NCBI GenBank assembly: GCA_905221605.1
Contig: CAJNDS010002154.1
Coordinates: 439,988-503,987, forward strand
Direction of reading: 5' to 3'
From: Symbiodinium natans
Lineage: Eukaryota > Sar > Dinophyceae > Suessiales > Symbiodiniaceae
DNA: 64,000 nucleotides
This document shows positions 10,400-22,629 of the stretch, piece after piece (position 1 is the first letter of the stretch; every line of letters begins with the position of its first letter). The translations under genes were made by a program, and so were the position numbers. The notes below the pieces were generated by a model. It did not search any database, was not told the DNA's origin, and was given only the letters and a program-made list of their open reading frames with translations.

Positions 10400-11180
10400 G
10401 GGCTGGCTGGTCGACCATCATGTCACGCTACGTGCGCCGAGTCATCTTGACTGTCCTCTGAATCTTTTTACAGCATCTGTCTACCTTGCCACCTCTCACG
10501 ACCACTTTACATCCAAGCGCTACTTACCAGGCCCTGTGGCCTGGAGAGTCTGTTATGGCCGCGGAGCCGGGCGATGATTCCAGTTACAGAATTGGGGAAG
10601 CTCGCAGCCGTGCAAGTTTACACGACTAGTACTGCAAAGCACAACAAGGCATACCCTGTCTGGTCAAGGCTGGGCTGCTTCAGCCGCTCTTCCCGTAAGC
10701 GCCACAGCTCCTTCCATGGGATCTGGTTAACGTGTGATGCAGGAAACGTTTGGGCTTTGGGATCAAGCTGAGAAGTCGGTTCTTGTGCATTGTTGATCAT
10801 TGTTGATATTGTTGCTTGCGTTGCAGACCGGCGGCCTCTCGTCTCGCCACATGCTCGTTCTGGCGGTCGGCCATCCGCTGCTGAAAAGTCTCACGGTGCC
10901 GCACCTTGGTAACCATCCGAAATTGTGCTACAGCACCCCCTTCCACGGCCTTCCACAGGTACACTTTGTGCAGCCGCAGCCATAGGGGGTTGAGGAAGAG
11001 CTTTGAAGGGTTTTGGGGGATGTCGTTTGTCATGTTTTGGAGTGTTCGGTTTGGGCATCCTCGTCTCCTCTTTGTCCTTCCCTGCCCCCCTTGTTGCCTT
11101 CGCTGAGCCGTCCAGGCGCAGTAGACGGAACGCCTGAAGTTTAAGCACGTCGCAACAGAAAGTCGGTCCACGCATGCCCC
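10400..11180. other. Spacer between LRR and TTLL genes
   Basis: No convincing exon on either strand. It contains the tandem attgttgatcattgttgatattgttg near 10790-10815 and otherwise unremarkable sequence. It may hold the 3' end of the TTLL transcription unit and the promoter region of the LRR gene. Confidence 0.4.
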
Positions 11181-11195
11181 TCTCACTTGCAGTTA

Positions 11196-13890
11196 CTTGC
11201 CAGGCGCAGACCGTCCTCCCCCAGCATGTTGCTCTTGATCTCCTCGTCTAGAGCAGTTGGCGTGGAGAGAGATGGTGCCGAGTTCACCTCCAACAGATAC
11301 AGCCTCCAGGGGGCTATGGAGCTCCGAACCGTCGTTGTAAGAAAAGTGTTCGTGGTGCTCACAGTTGCTGCAAGCCTTTCGTCCTCATCTAGGATGAAAT
11401 CAAATCCGAGAATTTCGAAACATGCCTGCACACATTGAAGCAAAGGCATCTTGTGCAGGCTGCGGATACGGAGATGCACCGCATGCGTCAAGCTGCACTT
11501 GTGGTGCCAGCTTCATCGGACCCCACAGAGCACGGGCGAGTGCGCCCGAAGTAGCGGTCATAGTTCTCCTGGCAAGCCCGGGCAAAGAGCAACGGCAGCC
11601 CGTAGCACAGGAAATAACGGAACAAGGGACCACAATGGAGGACCACGCCAGATCGGCAACTGTCGCTTGGCCTGCATTTTCGGCCCAATGGCTAACAGCG
11701 TCTTGCGAACACATGTCGCGATCTCCATCCAAATGGCATCACCTTGGTCGTCTTGGTCGTCCCTTCCCCTAGGCAGCCTGTCGACATGAGCCCGTCGTTG
11801 CAGTGACTCAGTACGGGGCCATCGTCGACGCAGCTGTCCAGCACAGTTCGCAATGACCGCTTGCTGCCAGTAGCTCCATCTTCGGTGTCTTCCTGGACAG
11901 CAAAGTGGCACAATTAGCGCATCTCAGGCACGTGAAACATCCTTTCAACTGAGGGCTGCTCGAAGGCATCGCTCTCGTAGTTGATAGAAAAGTTTGTCAA
12001 GTGCATCTCTCGGGCGGCAAGATTGTCTGAATCTGGTGGTTCGTATGGATCTGTGCAGAAACGGGCGAGTCCGTCGGTGTACAAGTACACCGTAAGTGGG
12101 TGGACGCTAGTCACAAGCACGTAGACGCGCATGTCCCATTTGTAGCCGTCGATCAGCAAAGGTCGGGTCAAAAACTTCTGGACGACAAGCTTGCTGTTCG
12201 GCTCCAGGACCTCTCGGCTTCAGGTTCTTCTACCCTCATTTTCCACGTTTTTTGCATCGTTTGAAGAGCTTATGCCTATCTGCAGCGGGGGCGCACGCCG
12301 CAGAGCCAGGCTCGACACGCCGCCACGAAGATCAGCAGGCCGAACCTGCTGCACCGAAGTAAGCTTTAGACAGCTCGCAAAGTCACGGGGCAATAGGGGT
12401 AAAAAAACCACCCCACTCGAACTGCACGGGCAGTGGCCTGGAAAAGGAAAATGCCAACACCACGGGCGCCCGATCGCGGCTTTGCAATGAAGGTTAGCGG
12501 CTCTTCCTCACAGCACAGTTTCCACGTTTGGGCAGACCAACAAGCGAAAAGCCTTCGATTCCACACACCCTGAAAACTTGATGAGGTTTGCTGAGCATCT
12601 TCATCGGATTCGTCGGAATCAGTGGCATCCGCGGTTGTGCCTGTTAAGGCGAATTTGTTTCATGTGAGGGTCTGGCGTAGACAGCTTGTTTAACCGGCCC
12701 CCACCTCGTGACCAAGATCGTTTCTTATCTGTGCCTGCTGCACGACCCCGCGCACCACAAACCTTCGGTGCGGATGTTCAAAAGATTTTAACAGATCTGC
12801 AAAGGCTTGCAACCTTGGTCATGGCCTTTGAGCCGGCGAAGCTCTCGCGAACATCCGCCCAAAACCGCTGGAAGTCGCCTGCAGCATCGCCAATGGCGCT
12901 GCATGGAGCTCCGTTCCCACTTTCATGGGCTGACAGATGCTGACAGGGTCCTGCCTGGCAAGACCCACGTCTGCGGAACAAAGCCTCGGCTGTTGCGGAA
13001 CATCCCGGAAGAGGGACAAGTCACAAGTCGAAGGTTGGAGAAGCCACCGATCGCCCTAAAACAAGGGTAAGTACTCATCATAAACTGAACTTGTTCTCTC
13101 TAAATGCTGAATTGGAAGCAATTCCGCTTTAGGACAGCATTTCTGCAGATCAACACAAGCTTCCGGCAACACGCGCGTGACCTTTCAATGGACATCAGAT
13201 ACTATTCTTCGATAAGCTCACAGGGTGCTGCCAGGTTCCTCTTTTCTTTCTTAAACGGCTCTCCTCATAAAGCAACTTTTTTAGCACTCGGAGTCCTTGT
13301 AATCTTGGGCCCTTCCTCCCCCTCCTCCCCCTCCCCCTCCTCCCCCTTCTCCCCCTCCCCCCCCTTGGTATTTTTATGATCCCTAGCTGATGTGTTTGAT
13401 CCTTGTTGGATGTTTTTGTACCCCCCCTCCATGCCCGATTAGCAACAAAGAAGCCTACCAATGCAGAGCCCACAACCAGGTTTTGAACGCAAAAACTCGC
13501 AAACTTTGCTGTGTGGGGCCGGAGTGGCCCCGAGTTTGGCTGGGGCGATGTCCTTCATTCGTTCGTTCGAAGTTAGTGGCCAAGCAGCGGAAGCCTTCTG
13601 CCCCAAAGCGAGGACAGCACTGCGGCATCGCTTGGAGATGTTGCGCAAGCAGGTCTTTCCGGCAAATGAGCTGCATCAACCTGCAGGACCACGCGGCTAC
13701 AAATCACGGTTTCTGTCAGGTCTGGCCATACGATTTGTTTGTTGGAGCATGCCAAGGCGCGGGAAGTGGTTCATGCATTGGAAGGGCTCAAGACGCAACA
13801 CGCTGTTGAAGATCACTGCAGGTGTGTCAGACCAGGCTACGTCCCAGTTGTCGTCGCCTTTCACAGGCCAAGCTCCAAACACAAACGCAA
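11196..13890 (-). CDS. Tubulin--tyrosine ligase-like (TTLL) protein, multi-exon
   Basis: TTLL enzymes ligate amino acids (Tyr, Glu or Gly) to tubulin using ATP, on cytoplasmic or axonemal microtubules. Exons run right to left. About 13890-13735 has WDVAWSDTP followed by PFQCMNHFPRLGMLQQTN, matching the family's W..W and NHFP segments. About 12560-12400 has PLTFIAKPRSGARGVGIFLF, the ATP-grasp nucleotide-binding strand. About 12225-11930 has VVQKFLTRPLLIDGYKWDMR, then LVTSVHPLTVYLYTDGLARF and MHLTNFSIN, the most conserved core. About 11900-11800 has GATGSKRSLRTVL. About 11753-11660 has IWMEIATCVRKTLLAIGPKM. About 11490-11380 has CFEILGFDFILDED, and about 11315-11196 has LYLLEVNSAPSLS plus LDEEIKSNML, the metal-binding E-x-N and terminal Asp-Lys motifs. 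All diagnostic residues seen are intact. A likely linking exon at 13450-13670 has two competing frames. The 5' end and the specific TTLL subtype were not determined. Confidence 0.85.
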
Positions 13891-14199
13891 GCGCGGTAGC
13901 ACGGCTTCTGCATTCCGAAGCTACTGTACACGAACTTATGCAGCGTTGATTCCTTTCTGGCAGCGTCGCCAGCCGGCCCTTCTCGCACTCTCCTTTACCT
14001 GAGAGACAGGTCGACACGGCCATCTGCGGCATTAACCACCAACAGAACCGAGGTGCACAGTCGGCTCTGCATCGTACGAACTTGACGATGACGCGATTGC
14101 GTTTCTTGCCCATGGCACTCGAATCGAACATGTGCAGCGCATCGCACCGCTGCATTCATGAGCCACAGAGCATGCATGAGGAACAGACTGGGGCAACAC

Positions 14200-15227
14200 G
14201 GAACTCAACATGTGGAGCTTGGCCCACACGCCCCAAACTCGCGGAGCAAGGCCAAGGCGTGATTTGTCGATGGGCAGCACCTGTATCTGCCTGGCTGGGC
14301 TCTGCAGCATGCAATGCCTCGAGCTAAGAGCAGAAACAGCAAGTCGCCCGGAGCACATGTGGTTTGCAGCTGACGTGCCCATCGGTATCCATCTCTCCCA
14401 TATCCTTAGACATCTTTCAAATCGACAATTGCCCGTGTGTCCAGCCCTCCCCCAAAGCATTCTAGGACCACTATGCCACTATGCGTGTGCACTTCTATAT
14501 GAACGTGGTTTCTCGCGACAGAGCACTTCGGACTCTGAGGCACTGGCAGGCACTCTTGACCTGCACCGGTTCTGCTGCAAGATCGAAGAGATGCTTTGCA
14601 CACAAGCTTTTGGTGCCAAACGAAAATTTGCTATATGTTTCGTTGGCCACATGTGTTTTTGTCGACACGCCTCTTCGCCACCTTTTTGCACATGCTTTTG
14701 CACATGTCTGTTGCGCGTCATCACCTTTCCAATCTTATGTCCGGTCAAGCGTCTCCATCGCGTCTTTCCCAGGAGAATCAACACAGCACAACCAACGGCC
14801 TGTCTTGAGAGAGTGTACATTCACTCAAACTCCGCAAACTCTGTTTCCAAAGTGGCACAAGTGCGCATGGCTCAAATCGCCAGCGTGGCGTTTTCCGCGT
14901 ACAAGCTTGAGTGCTCTAATCTCAGAGGCCCACGTCCTTGGACACACTTGTGCCACACATGCTCTCAGCCTCGAGCAGTGCAACTAAGCCGGGATGGGCT
15001 GGTAGCTTGCGTAAAACACATACGACTCAGTCGGCGAAGAGGTAAAGCATGAGGCATTGCATCAGGCTTTTCGCTTAGGCTCTAGCAGCACAACATACCA
15101 AAACTAGGTAACGTCACACATTGTCACCCTGGAGATTTTGCACATGGCATTCTGGGTGCAATGCACGAAAACGTGGGAAAAAACTCGGGATTTTGCGCGC
15201 ATGCATTCGCAAAAAGTGTTTTCTATG

Positions 15228-15228
<1 letters not shown>
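14200..15228. other. No recognisable gene
   Basis: Large overlapping frames occur on both strands (up to 280 codons on plus at 14210-15052), but they are Cys/His/Arg-rich and lack family signatures. The region may contain upstream non-coding exons or introns of the TTLL gene. Confidence 0.3.
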
Positions 15229-15261
<33 letters not shown>

Positions 15262-15268
15262 GTCTCTC
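15229..15268. repeat. (CT)n microsatellite
   Basis: About 18 CT units with a few single-base interruptions (tttctctctgtctctc). Confidence 0.95.
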
Positions 15269-15289
15269 GCTGTTTTCTATGCTCAAATC

Positions 15290-18000
15290 ACCAAAACCAC
15301 CAGGCTTTCGCGTTCGCGACATCCGATTTCCGAAGTCCTTGCTTTTCGAACGTGGCTTGCGAAAGCACAGCGCGCGGACCGATGCGGGGCAACAGGCTGT
15401 AAATGGCTGTGAGCTGGCTGATAGCTGCAAGGCACGCAAGCGGCAGGCGACAGCTGTGCGTTTGCAGAGTGTTTGACCTGTTGAAGTCCACAAAGCGAAG
15501 ATATATGCCTGCATCTGCAAACATCTTTTGCAGGGCAACCATCTGCACCTCCGGGGCAGTCTTTCAGCCGCTGCCAACGTGAATGCACAGCCTCTTAAGC
15601 ATCCCAAGCCTTCAATGCCTTCTGCAGGTCAGGCGGGCAAGCAGCAAAGCACGGCCTCGAAAACGACATCCTCCCCTGCAAGGCAACTTCTTGCTCTTGC
15701 TGGGCCCGGCACGCATGCTTCACCGGCAAGACCTGAACTCCCCCGGCGCCCCCCCCCCCCCCCCCCGGTTACAACTGGTAAACCCTAGAGCCATCAGCCC
15801 CTGTCTTGAAGACCCCCCCCGGCTTTTCTGACGCCATTCGTGTAAAAATCTTCAGGAACCCATCGGCCAACTGGTTCTACGCCCCAACAATTCGGGCATT
15901 GGCAACATGCCACTCGAATGGTACGGGGGCACCTGCACGTGGTATGGATTGACCGGTCCTCGCCTGCCAGTGGCAATACAATGCTCTTTGAACCACCCGG
16001 AAAGAGCATCTTAGGGTCCAGGCGCAGTGGCGATGTACACCTCTGTGCTCGCAGAAACAATCATGTGCTTCTCCACCTGCTAAGCACGTCATCGACATGG
16101 AGCCACGAAGCCACAGCCGTGGAAACATGCTGCACAAGCTAACTACTCTAACTACTTTTGAACTGCCCATGCCTTGGGATTAACAAGGCAGAACCAGCCT
16201 GGCATCACGAACTTTACTTGCCACACAGCACAACTCAGCCCAAGCTTCACATCCAAATTGCCCAGCGCACAGTCCGCATGAGGCTCCACGACCTAGGACA
16301 GTGCAAGCGCTTCCACTGCAGGCTGCCATGCCAAGATTGGCAAGCCGCGATTTGGATTTCCCGCTTCTTCCTGCGCAGAGCTTAGATAAAAAGCGCCAAA
16401 CATGCGCGCAAAACTCAACCAGAGTGCAACAGCAGAGAGCCACTCATCGGTAAAACTATGCCCTTTGTCGTGCAGGCACTGTGCGCACATGCATCCCCGT
16501 ACTGCAAGGGGCCTGGGTCCGTCAGCCTTGGTTTTCGGCCGACCTGGCATGGGTAACAGTTGCAAGGCAAAGCAGGCCGGGCCATCACCAGCACAGGCCA
16601 GCTGGGCTTATGGAGATGGAGATTTTCCGGCCACCACACTCCAGCAAGTCGCTCAAGTCGCAGGCAGCCTGGCTGAAAAGAGCACTGAGATGCTATTCAA
16701 CTGCTGTTTACGGTCCCCCAGGAAAGGAAGTGCGCGCCTCTGCCTCCTCAGGCGTCGAGAAGGTCACGAAGCCTGGGCAGTCTTCCACAATCTCCACAGC
16801 TTGTTTACATCGAAACCGATAGCAGCAAATCTAAGCGAAAGACCAAAGCCTTTGCAGGCGCTGCCCTCGCCTGGGCAAATTCAAACAAGTGACATCCGCG
16901 CGCCGAAGGCCTTTGCTCCGCTGGATTTGCAAGGGATAATCCGGTCCTTTTATGTGTTGAGCAAGCTGCTCGGCAAAGCCCGACCATGAAAACATGTCGC
17001 CCCAAGCCGCCCGAACGCCAAGCGATGTCAAGGCTGGAGCCAGCTTCCCTGACAAGGTGGATGCGCTCGATTTTGCCCACGTGCTTCAGGGCAGCCTGTG
17101 ACAGAGAGTTGTTTCGAAGACTTCGGGGTGCTTTGGCCGTGCCCTGGGCTTGCAAATTGCCAAAGAATGCTCCGAATCGTCGAATCCCAAGCCACCACCT
17201 CGACCCATTGACTTTTTTAAACCCTCAACTCGAGTCACGAAAAGTGCCTCGATACGCTTCTCCTCGATGTTCGGGGGTAGCCTGCCTGAGGGAGCGCCAG
17301 AACGTGCAACCAGAGTAACCCAGGCATCTCCCGACCCTACCGGAGCCAAGGAGCAAGTGCTTGCTAATTGCATGTGTGGCTTACCGGGGTATACAGTATC
17401 TCGTGGGTATAACTCGTTCCCTCGGCAGGATTACAACCCTGCACGGCAGTATCTACCTTACCATGCCAGAACTGAGAGGGCTGGACATGGCGAGGGCTGA
17501 GCTAAGCTCCGAGCCAAGGAAGACAGTGTCTGGCTCGGGCGGGGGACCATCATCCTGGCGTTGCCAAGGGTTGCCACTGTTTTCTGGCTTGTTTTTTCGC
17601 CTCGCGGTGAACCGTCGAAGCTTGTTTGGGGCCCAGGGGTTAGTGGCACCCCAACTTCAGGTTCGCGTGGGATGGCCATTGCACAAGCACGCAGCGGGAG
17701 AAAGCACGACGTCTTTCAGGGCCAGCGAAGAACAGCACTTGCCACTTGCATGGGTTCGAGGCTTGGCGTGGTCATGACCCTGAGAGGAGTCGTGGCGAGC
17801 CTCCATCGCAGACGCATCACGCTTGACACCCTGCTGCTGCTCCTCCTCTCCTGTGGCAAAACCCAAGTCAAGATTGCCAGGATACGAGATATTCCAGATC
17901 GTTTGCGCTCTCGCTGCGGCACAACCATGCTTCCAAGACACCAGTGTTGACAACTATGAAGGGACTCGGCCTGCCCAAACGCGAGCACCACGAGCTCAGT
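15290..18000 (-). CDS. Cluster of exon-like stretches, unassigned minus-strand gene(s)
   Basis: Several minus-strand segments look protein-coding but match no family I know. About 15545-15480 reads VQMVALQKMFADAGIYLRF, with acceptor-like gag|GTGCAG and donor-like CAACAG|GTCAAA. About 15410-15290 reads AIYSLLPRIGPRAVLSQATF. About 16500-16370 reads CAQCLHDKGHSFTDEWLSAV. About 17050-16930 reads GDMFSWSGFAEQLAQHI. About 17340-17150 reads PNIEEKRIEALFVTRVEGLK. About 17950-17780 has LDLGFATGEEEQQQGVKRD. They may belong to one gene of roughly 3 kb or to two genes. No domain call is made. Confidence 0.3.
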
Positions 18001-19101
18001 GGGTGGGCCGTGGGCCTAGATTCTATGATTTGTTGCTCTGCTCTGAGCTGCTGGCGTGGTGTTTGCTGGCCGCTGCTTCAGAGCCTCTTTCCAGCAGATC
18101 ACAGCTCCGCATCTTCGTGAGGGTAGAGCGCGCACCGTTTCAGGCATCGTGGCGGCTGGGCTCAGGGACAAGCCTTAGAGTCTTAGAGTTCAGGCAGTTC
18201 CGCAGACTCTTTGCTCATCGGAGGCCGCAACCATGGAAGGCCGTGCGGGCCTTGCCCTTCGAGGCCACCTCCATTGAATTGGAGACACCCCGCGCCCAAA
18301 GCCCCAGATTTTTGATGCCGGCGCCTTGCCCAGCGCAATGCACCGGCAGACGTGCCCTGCTTTGGGGGTCTGAAAAGGCCTCGGCCGGCCAAGATGACTC
18401 GGCAAAAGGAATCATGTTCACAGAGCATAAACTGCGGAACAACTGGGCAGGGCACGGTCGCTGGTAGAAAATGTCAAGGTTTCCACAGACCAGATACCTA
18501 GCAGGAGCCGACTTGTTACGGCTTGTTGGTCATGACGCATGCGCTCATCGCTCAACTGCTCACTCCAATGGCCTCGGCTCCAGCCTCAGTCGTCAATTCA
18601 CAAACTACACTTTCACAAACTGCTCTTTAGTCTTGCCCAGAGAATGTTCCAAAAAATGGTTTCCCAGAGTAGTTGACCGTCCAGATGTACATGTCTGCGT
18701 ACGGACCTCACATGCTCACATGCCCCTCGTTGCTCCGTTTTGTGGGGCACGCGGTCACATAGCAGCAACACTTGCGCAAGAATGTGTTGGCGGTAGCACA
18801 TGGTGGCACCAAACTTGAGCTGCTCGACCTGTGTGTGAGACGTTGAATTCTGGGCCAGCGATGATGCGGGCAATGGGACTGTGCGCTGGGAGCACGCCGC
18901 AGCACGCTGGCAGCAGCATTAACTCATCTGTCAGCCATCACTCGGCTTGGGCACTGGCTGGGGCACGAGGAAGGACTTGCTGCGTGGTCGCGTTGGCCTC
19001 AACCAAACATCGCTGAGCTTCCTCAGCGGCTCGGACCTCATCCAAGTGAGTAGCTTTCCCGCATTCAGCAAACACGACAGACGCCCCTCAAAAAAACACT
19101 A

Positions 19102-20430
19102 CTATGGGCCACTTCTACTAACACTGTAGTTGCACCTCCCGATATCGAAAGTAGTATCCTGATGCAGCCATGCAGGCAACGAGGAGGAGCGTCGCAGGGG
19201 GTGTGCCGAGTGCGCCGAGTGTGCCTCCCCATGGGGCTGCAAGACGTCGGGTGCATTGGGCGATGCCGCCGATGTCGGAAGCGGGAGGGCAAGGACGCCA
19301 TGCTCCCCATCTGCTCGGCGCTTCTCACTGAAGTTGAAGTCCTCTGGACTAGGAGGCAAAGGCAGCGCACCAAGGGTAGCATGATATGCAGTCTCTGTTG
19401 GTGAGCCCAGCGGTCGAATGAATGTTCGCTGCAACAAGGCATCTGTCTTGGCATGCTCCTCAAACACAGCATGCTTTGTGGCATGCTCTTGAACTGCATT
19501 TCTGTAGTGCCATGTCTCGCTGGAAGACGGAACCGGCGCACTGTTTTGCAACTTGACCTTGAGGTTCGATATCGCCCGCAGCCAGAGTTTGCGTTCACCC
19601 AGAGTTCGGGCGGAGAATTGGTGATCTTCGACCGAGAAACAGCTGCAATTGATCCCGATCTTCTCACAGCAAATGGAGCGGTCGGTCACGTAAATTTCTG
19701 CAAGCTGTTGTCGGCAGCTTTCGTTCTCATACATTACAATTCTTGTGTGATCCGGCTGAGTCTGCACATGTAGTTCGCAGTAGAGAACCGATGCTGTGAA
19801 GCAGTCGTCAAAATGCACAAGGTAACCAGCCATCAAGCGCGAATGGGTTGAAGGAACTGCATCCACAGGACGACAGGAGATCTGAAAGGGAGGGAACAGG
19901 GTTTGGGTAACAAGGCGCATTGCACGAGAGATGTCCAAGACCCAGCGGGATCGTAGTTCCTCGGCCTCCCTCTCATTCTCTCCACGCACCCCAAAGTAGT
20001 AGCAAGCACCTTGGGCAAATAAGGACACCTTGAAGATCTTGAAGTCCGCCACGTTGAGCATGGGATACGTGCTCTGGAACTTGCAGTTGCGAACCAGCGT
20101 GAAAGGAGACAAGGAGATGGCCATCTCTTGCCCATCTAACTGGAACCTGAATCCATTTACGTGTAAAGACACGTGGACGGGATCTACTCTCTCCTCGGTC
20201 GACAGATGCCACAAGTCACCCTCCCGGATGGGCGTCCCTCGCAAAGGCTGGTCTGCCAAGAGCGAATAAGATAAACGCCCATGAATCGGAGGGTAAGAGA
20301 TCACGTTCGTTTCCTCAAACTCTGGCGGAGGCTTTCCGGGCAGGTTGGCAGCGACCTCACCAGCGCGTTCCAGCTGCTCATTCAGCCGACTGGACCCACA
20401 GATGCAGCGACAAAGAGCGTGAGAGGCCAT
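19102..20430 (-). CDS. Tandem PH-like-domain protein, single exon
   Basis: An ATG at 20430 opens 442 codons ending at a stop at 19102. Two pleckstrin-homology-like modules can be read from the pattern of beta strands and a closing amphipathic helix. The first (about residues 80-195) includes GFRFQLDGQEMAISLSPFTL, VSLFAQGACYYFGVRGE and a helix near EELRSRWVLDISRAMR. The second (about 205-305) includes YLVHFDDCFTASVLYCELHV and CFSVEDHQFSART, and ends GERKLWLRAISNLKVKLQ, the typical PH terminal helix with its Trp. The C-terminal third is low-complexity (Pro/Ser/Ala/His) and probably disordered. PH-like folds bind phosphoinositides or proteins; neither property can be read from the sequence. A 1.3-kb intronless frame is notable among the fragmented neighbours. 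Confidence 0.65.
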   Translation of the reverse strand: MASHALCRCICGSSRLNEQLERAGEVAANLPGKPPPEFEETNVISYPPIHGRLSYSLLADQPLRGTPIREGDLWHLSTEERVDPVHVSLHVNGFRFQLDGQEMAISLSPFTLVRNCKFQSTYPMLNVADFKIFKVSLFAQGACYYFGVRGENEREAEELRSRWVLDISRAMRLVTQTLFPPFQISCRPVDAVPSTHSRLMAGYLVHFDDCFTASVLYCELHVQTQPDHTRIVMYENESCRQQLAEIYVTDRSICCEKIGINCSCFSVEDHQFSARTLGERKLWLRAISNLKVKLQNSAPVPSSSETWHYRNAVQEHATKHAVFEEHAKTDALLQRTFIRPLGSPTETAYHATLGALPLPPSPEDFNFSEKRRADGEHGVLALPLPTSAASPNAPDVLQPHGEAHSAHSAHPLRRSSSLPAWLHQDTTFDIGRCNYSVSRSGP

Positions 20431-20899
20431 GTCCGATCATTGCCGCAACTGCGCCGCTTCGGCTCCGAACTATGAATTCAGGATTCGGGCATGAGCCAGT
20501 GTCAAGATGTGCAGGTGTCTGACAAATGTGTGCCTACCTGTGCTACGAGAGACACGGTTTCTGGCGCTCTTATGTGCTCTTGTCTGATACAGTACTGTGT
20601 ATGTCGTGCCTGAGCCAAGTGAATGACGAGCCGAGCATGCCAAGCAGATTGCTTCAACCATCTGACGGAAGCCATAAAACACACACCCCACAAAAGAAGG
20701 ATCCAAAAACACAACGCCCAGGATCAATAACAAATAAAACAAATCAAACGGGGATCAGAAACGGTTTGCGCACATGGGAACCTGTAAGAAGTCCGCGGAG
20801 CACTGAAAATACAGGAGTTTCCATGGCAAGGAAGTGCCTTCAAACTTTGTGTGTCTGGATGCCGTGCAGCACCGGGGGAGGCACGCCGCACAAAGCTCG

Positions 20900-21060
20900 G
20901 TGACGGCGGGGGAGCCTACCTCGGTCTCTCGGTCTTGAAAGCCTACAAACACGACAGAAGTGTGCTCTGAAATCTTCTGAAGTGTCCCTGAACATGTGAT
21001 CGTGATGTGCCGCTGAAGCTTCATGGTCTCCAGCTTCGGCTCTCCAGCTGAAAGTTTCGG
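20900..21060 (-). CDS. Small unassigned exon
   Basis: Minus-strand stretch reading LETMKLQRHITITCSGTLQK and SVVFVGFQDRETE, followed by a donor-like GAG|GTAGGC. It lies upstream of the PH-like gene's ATG and could be a 5' exon of that gene or part of another. Another frame is also open, so confidence is low. Confidence 0.25.
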
Positions 21061-21959
21061 TTAAAGCCCCGATGACGTCAGCAGGCATGGCCGCAGCAAC
21101 GGACACCGCGCCTGCTCCCACACCATCGGCTGGCCTTAGACAGAAGACGCATGGAGAGGTTGGGGCATCTGCTGCCGATAGCATCAACTCAACCCAAGCA
21201 CAGCAAAGCAAAGGAAGCTCATGCGAAACTCACGGTGCAATAGCCTTGCTCACACTCGCCGACGGTTCGAAAAGGGGAAGGAGCGAGAAAAGCACAAGCT
21301 GGGCAAGCTTTGCTGCCCTCAAGTTCGCCGCAGCTGCGCCCAGCTGCCGCGGCTGACCTCACACGTCACATGAAGCGAAGTACGAAGCCACAGTCTCGTC
21401 TGAATATGAGATCATATGAGTGATTGCTTGCGCGCTCCTGGTGGATCAGAGCTGTCCTCCGTCGTGCGGGCGAGGCTTGCTAAAGGCTCTTCCAGGAGAA
21501 CTCGGTACCTCGCAGTGTTTGCGCCTAGCCACAGATGCCAGCCGCATATTTTAAAGTACATGAAGTACGCACAAAGCTTCAAATTCATGCAGCCACCGCC
21601 ACAGTGGATATGCCGGCAATCGCTCCTAGGAGTTTTCACGCAGAGGCCAAGCAAGCAACTCGACATAAAGTGCCTTTACAAGCAAGAGCTGCGGCATGGC
21701 TACAGCCCTCTAACGCAATCTTCGCACGACGTTCAGGCAAAAAAAATGCTGCTGGGAATGGGGACCAAGGTTCGTAGATGTAGACAGCGCTGCCTGCAGG
21801 CTTCCAGGACATTGGACAGTACACCACCTCTTCCAGGCTGAACGTCTGCGCATGGGGAAGCATCTGCCTGGGCAAAGATGGGCATGCAACATAGGGTCAG
21901 ATTCCTGGGAGCCACCGAAAGTGTCACATCCCATGTGGCAGCTAGGCCCAGCTAGGCTG

Positions 21960-22629
21960 CAAGGTGGCCACGCGCTGCAGCAACTTGCACTCATCAAACT
22001 GCCTAGCCATCTCCCAGAGCGGCACTTGCAAGCGGACCAGCAACCACACTGGGCCTGGAAAGTGTGCTCATCACCCGATCTGGGAAGCCTCTGGCGCCGA
22101 GTGCTGCCAACAACTCTGCACACCAACAAACCCCTTCCAAGCAAGGCACACAATGAGCTGGTAAAGACTGCCGTGACGTGGCACCAGTCGCGCCAGGTCT
22201 CCAGTATGTCCCCATGGACGAGGCGAAAGCTTCGGTTCCGGCGTAGCCAAGTGGCGCCGCCCTTGCAAGTTGTGATGCTGTTTGGGGCGATGCTTTAGGC
22301 GGTGCTGGACTCACAGATGCTCACAGGCGGACTGCAAAGAGCCTTGGTATCCAGTCGTACCCAGTCCTCCAAGCAGCGAGCAGCTGCGAGCACCGCAGCT
22401 TCATGGCGCGCAGCCATCAACTCCACCGCCACGATCGAGGCCTTCGAGAAAACAATGTCTGCACTAAAGACATTGCTTCTGCATGCCTCTGGTGCCTGCA
22501 TGTGCTGGAGCAACGACAACGCGCAGCGACCAGCGCCGCTGCCCAACTCGGCGACGGCCCTGCCCGGGCAACGGCCCAGGCACCGAGCCACACGCCGAGC
22601 GCCGACGGCGGTGATCTCACCGTAGATAC
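21960..22629 (-). CDS. DOT1-like AdoMet-dependent methyltransferase, multi-exon
   Basis: The family methylates histone H3 Lys79 in other eukaryotes. An exon starting at about 22629 after tgcag reads GIYGEITAVGARRVARCLG, then AVAELGSGAGRCALSLL. This is the YGEI helix followed by motif I (E/D-x-GSG-x-G), as in DOT1. It continues to IVAVELMAARHEAAV, the motif II acidic residue that contacts the AdoMet ribose. A second exon (about 22285-22160) reads SFRLVHGDILETWRDW and AVFTSSLCALL, equivalent to the gDi...W strand and the acceptor-site strand. A third (about 22025-21965) reads LWEMARQFDECKLLQRVATL. About 20 extra codons between motif I and motif II may be an in-frame mini-intron (GC...AG) or an insertion. 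The N-terminus was not found; an exon-like stretch at 22700-22900 may belong. Dinoflagellates package DNA with little histone yet keep histone genes, so the substrate is uncertain. Confidence 0.6.
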
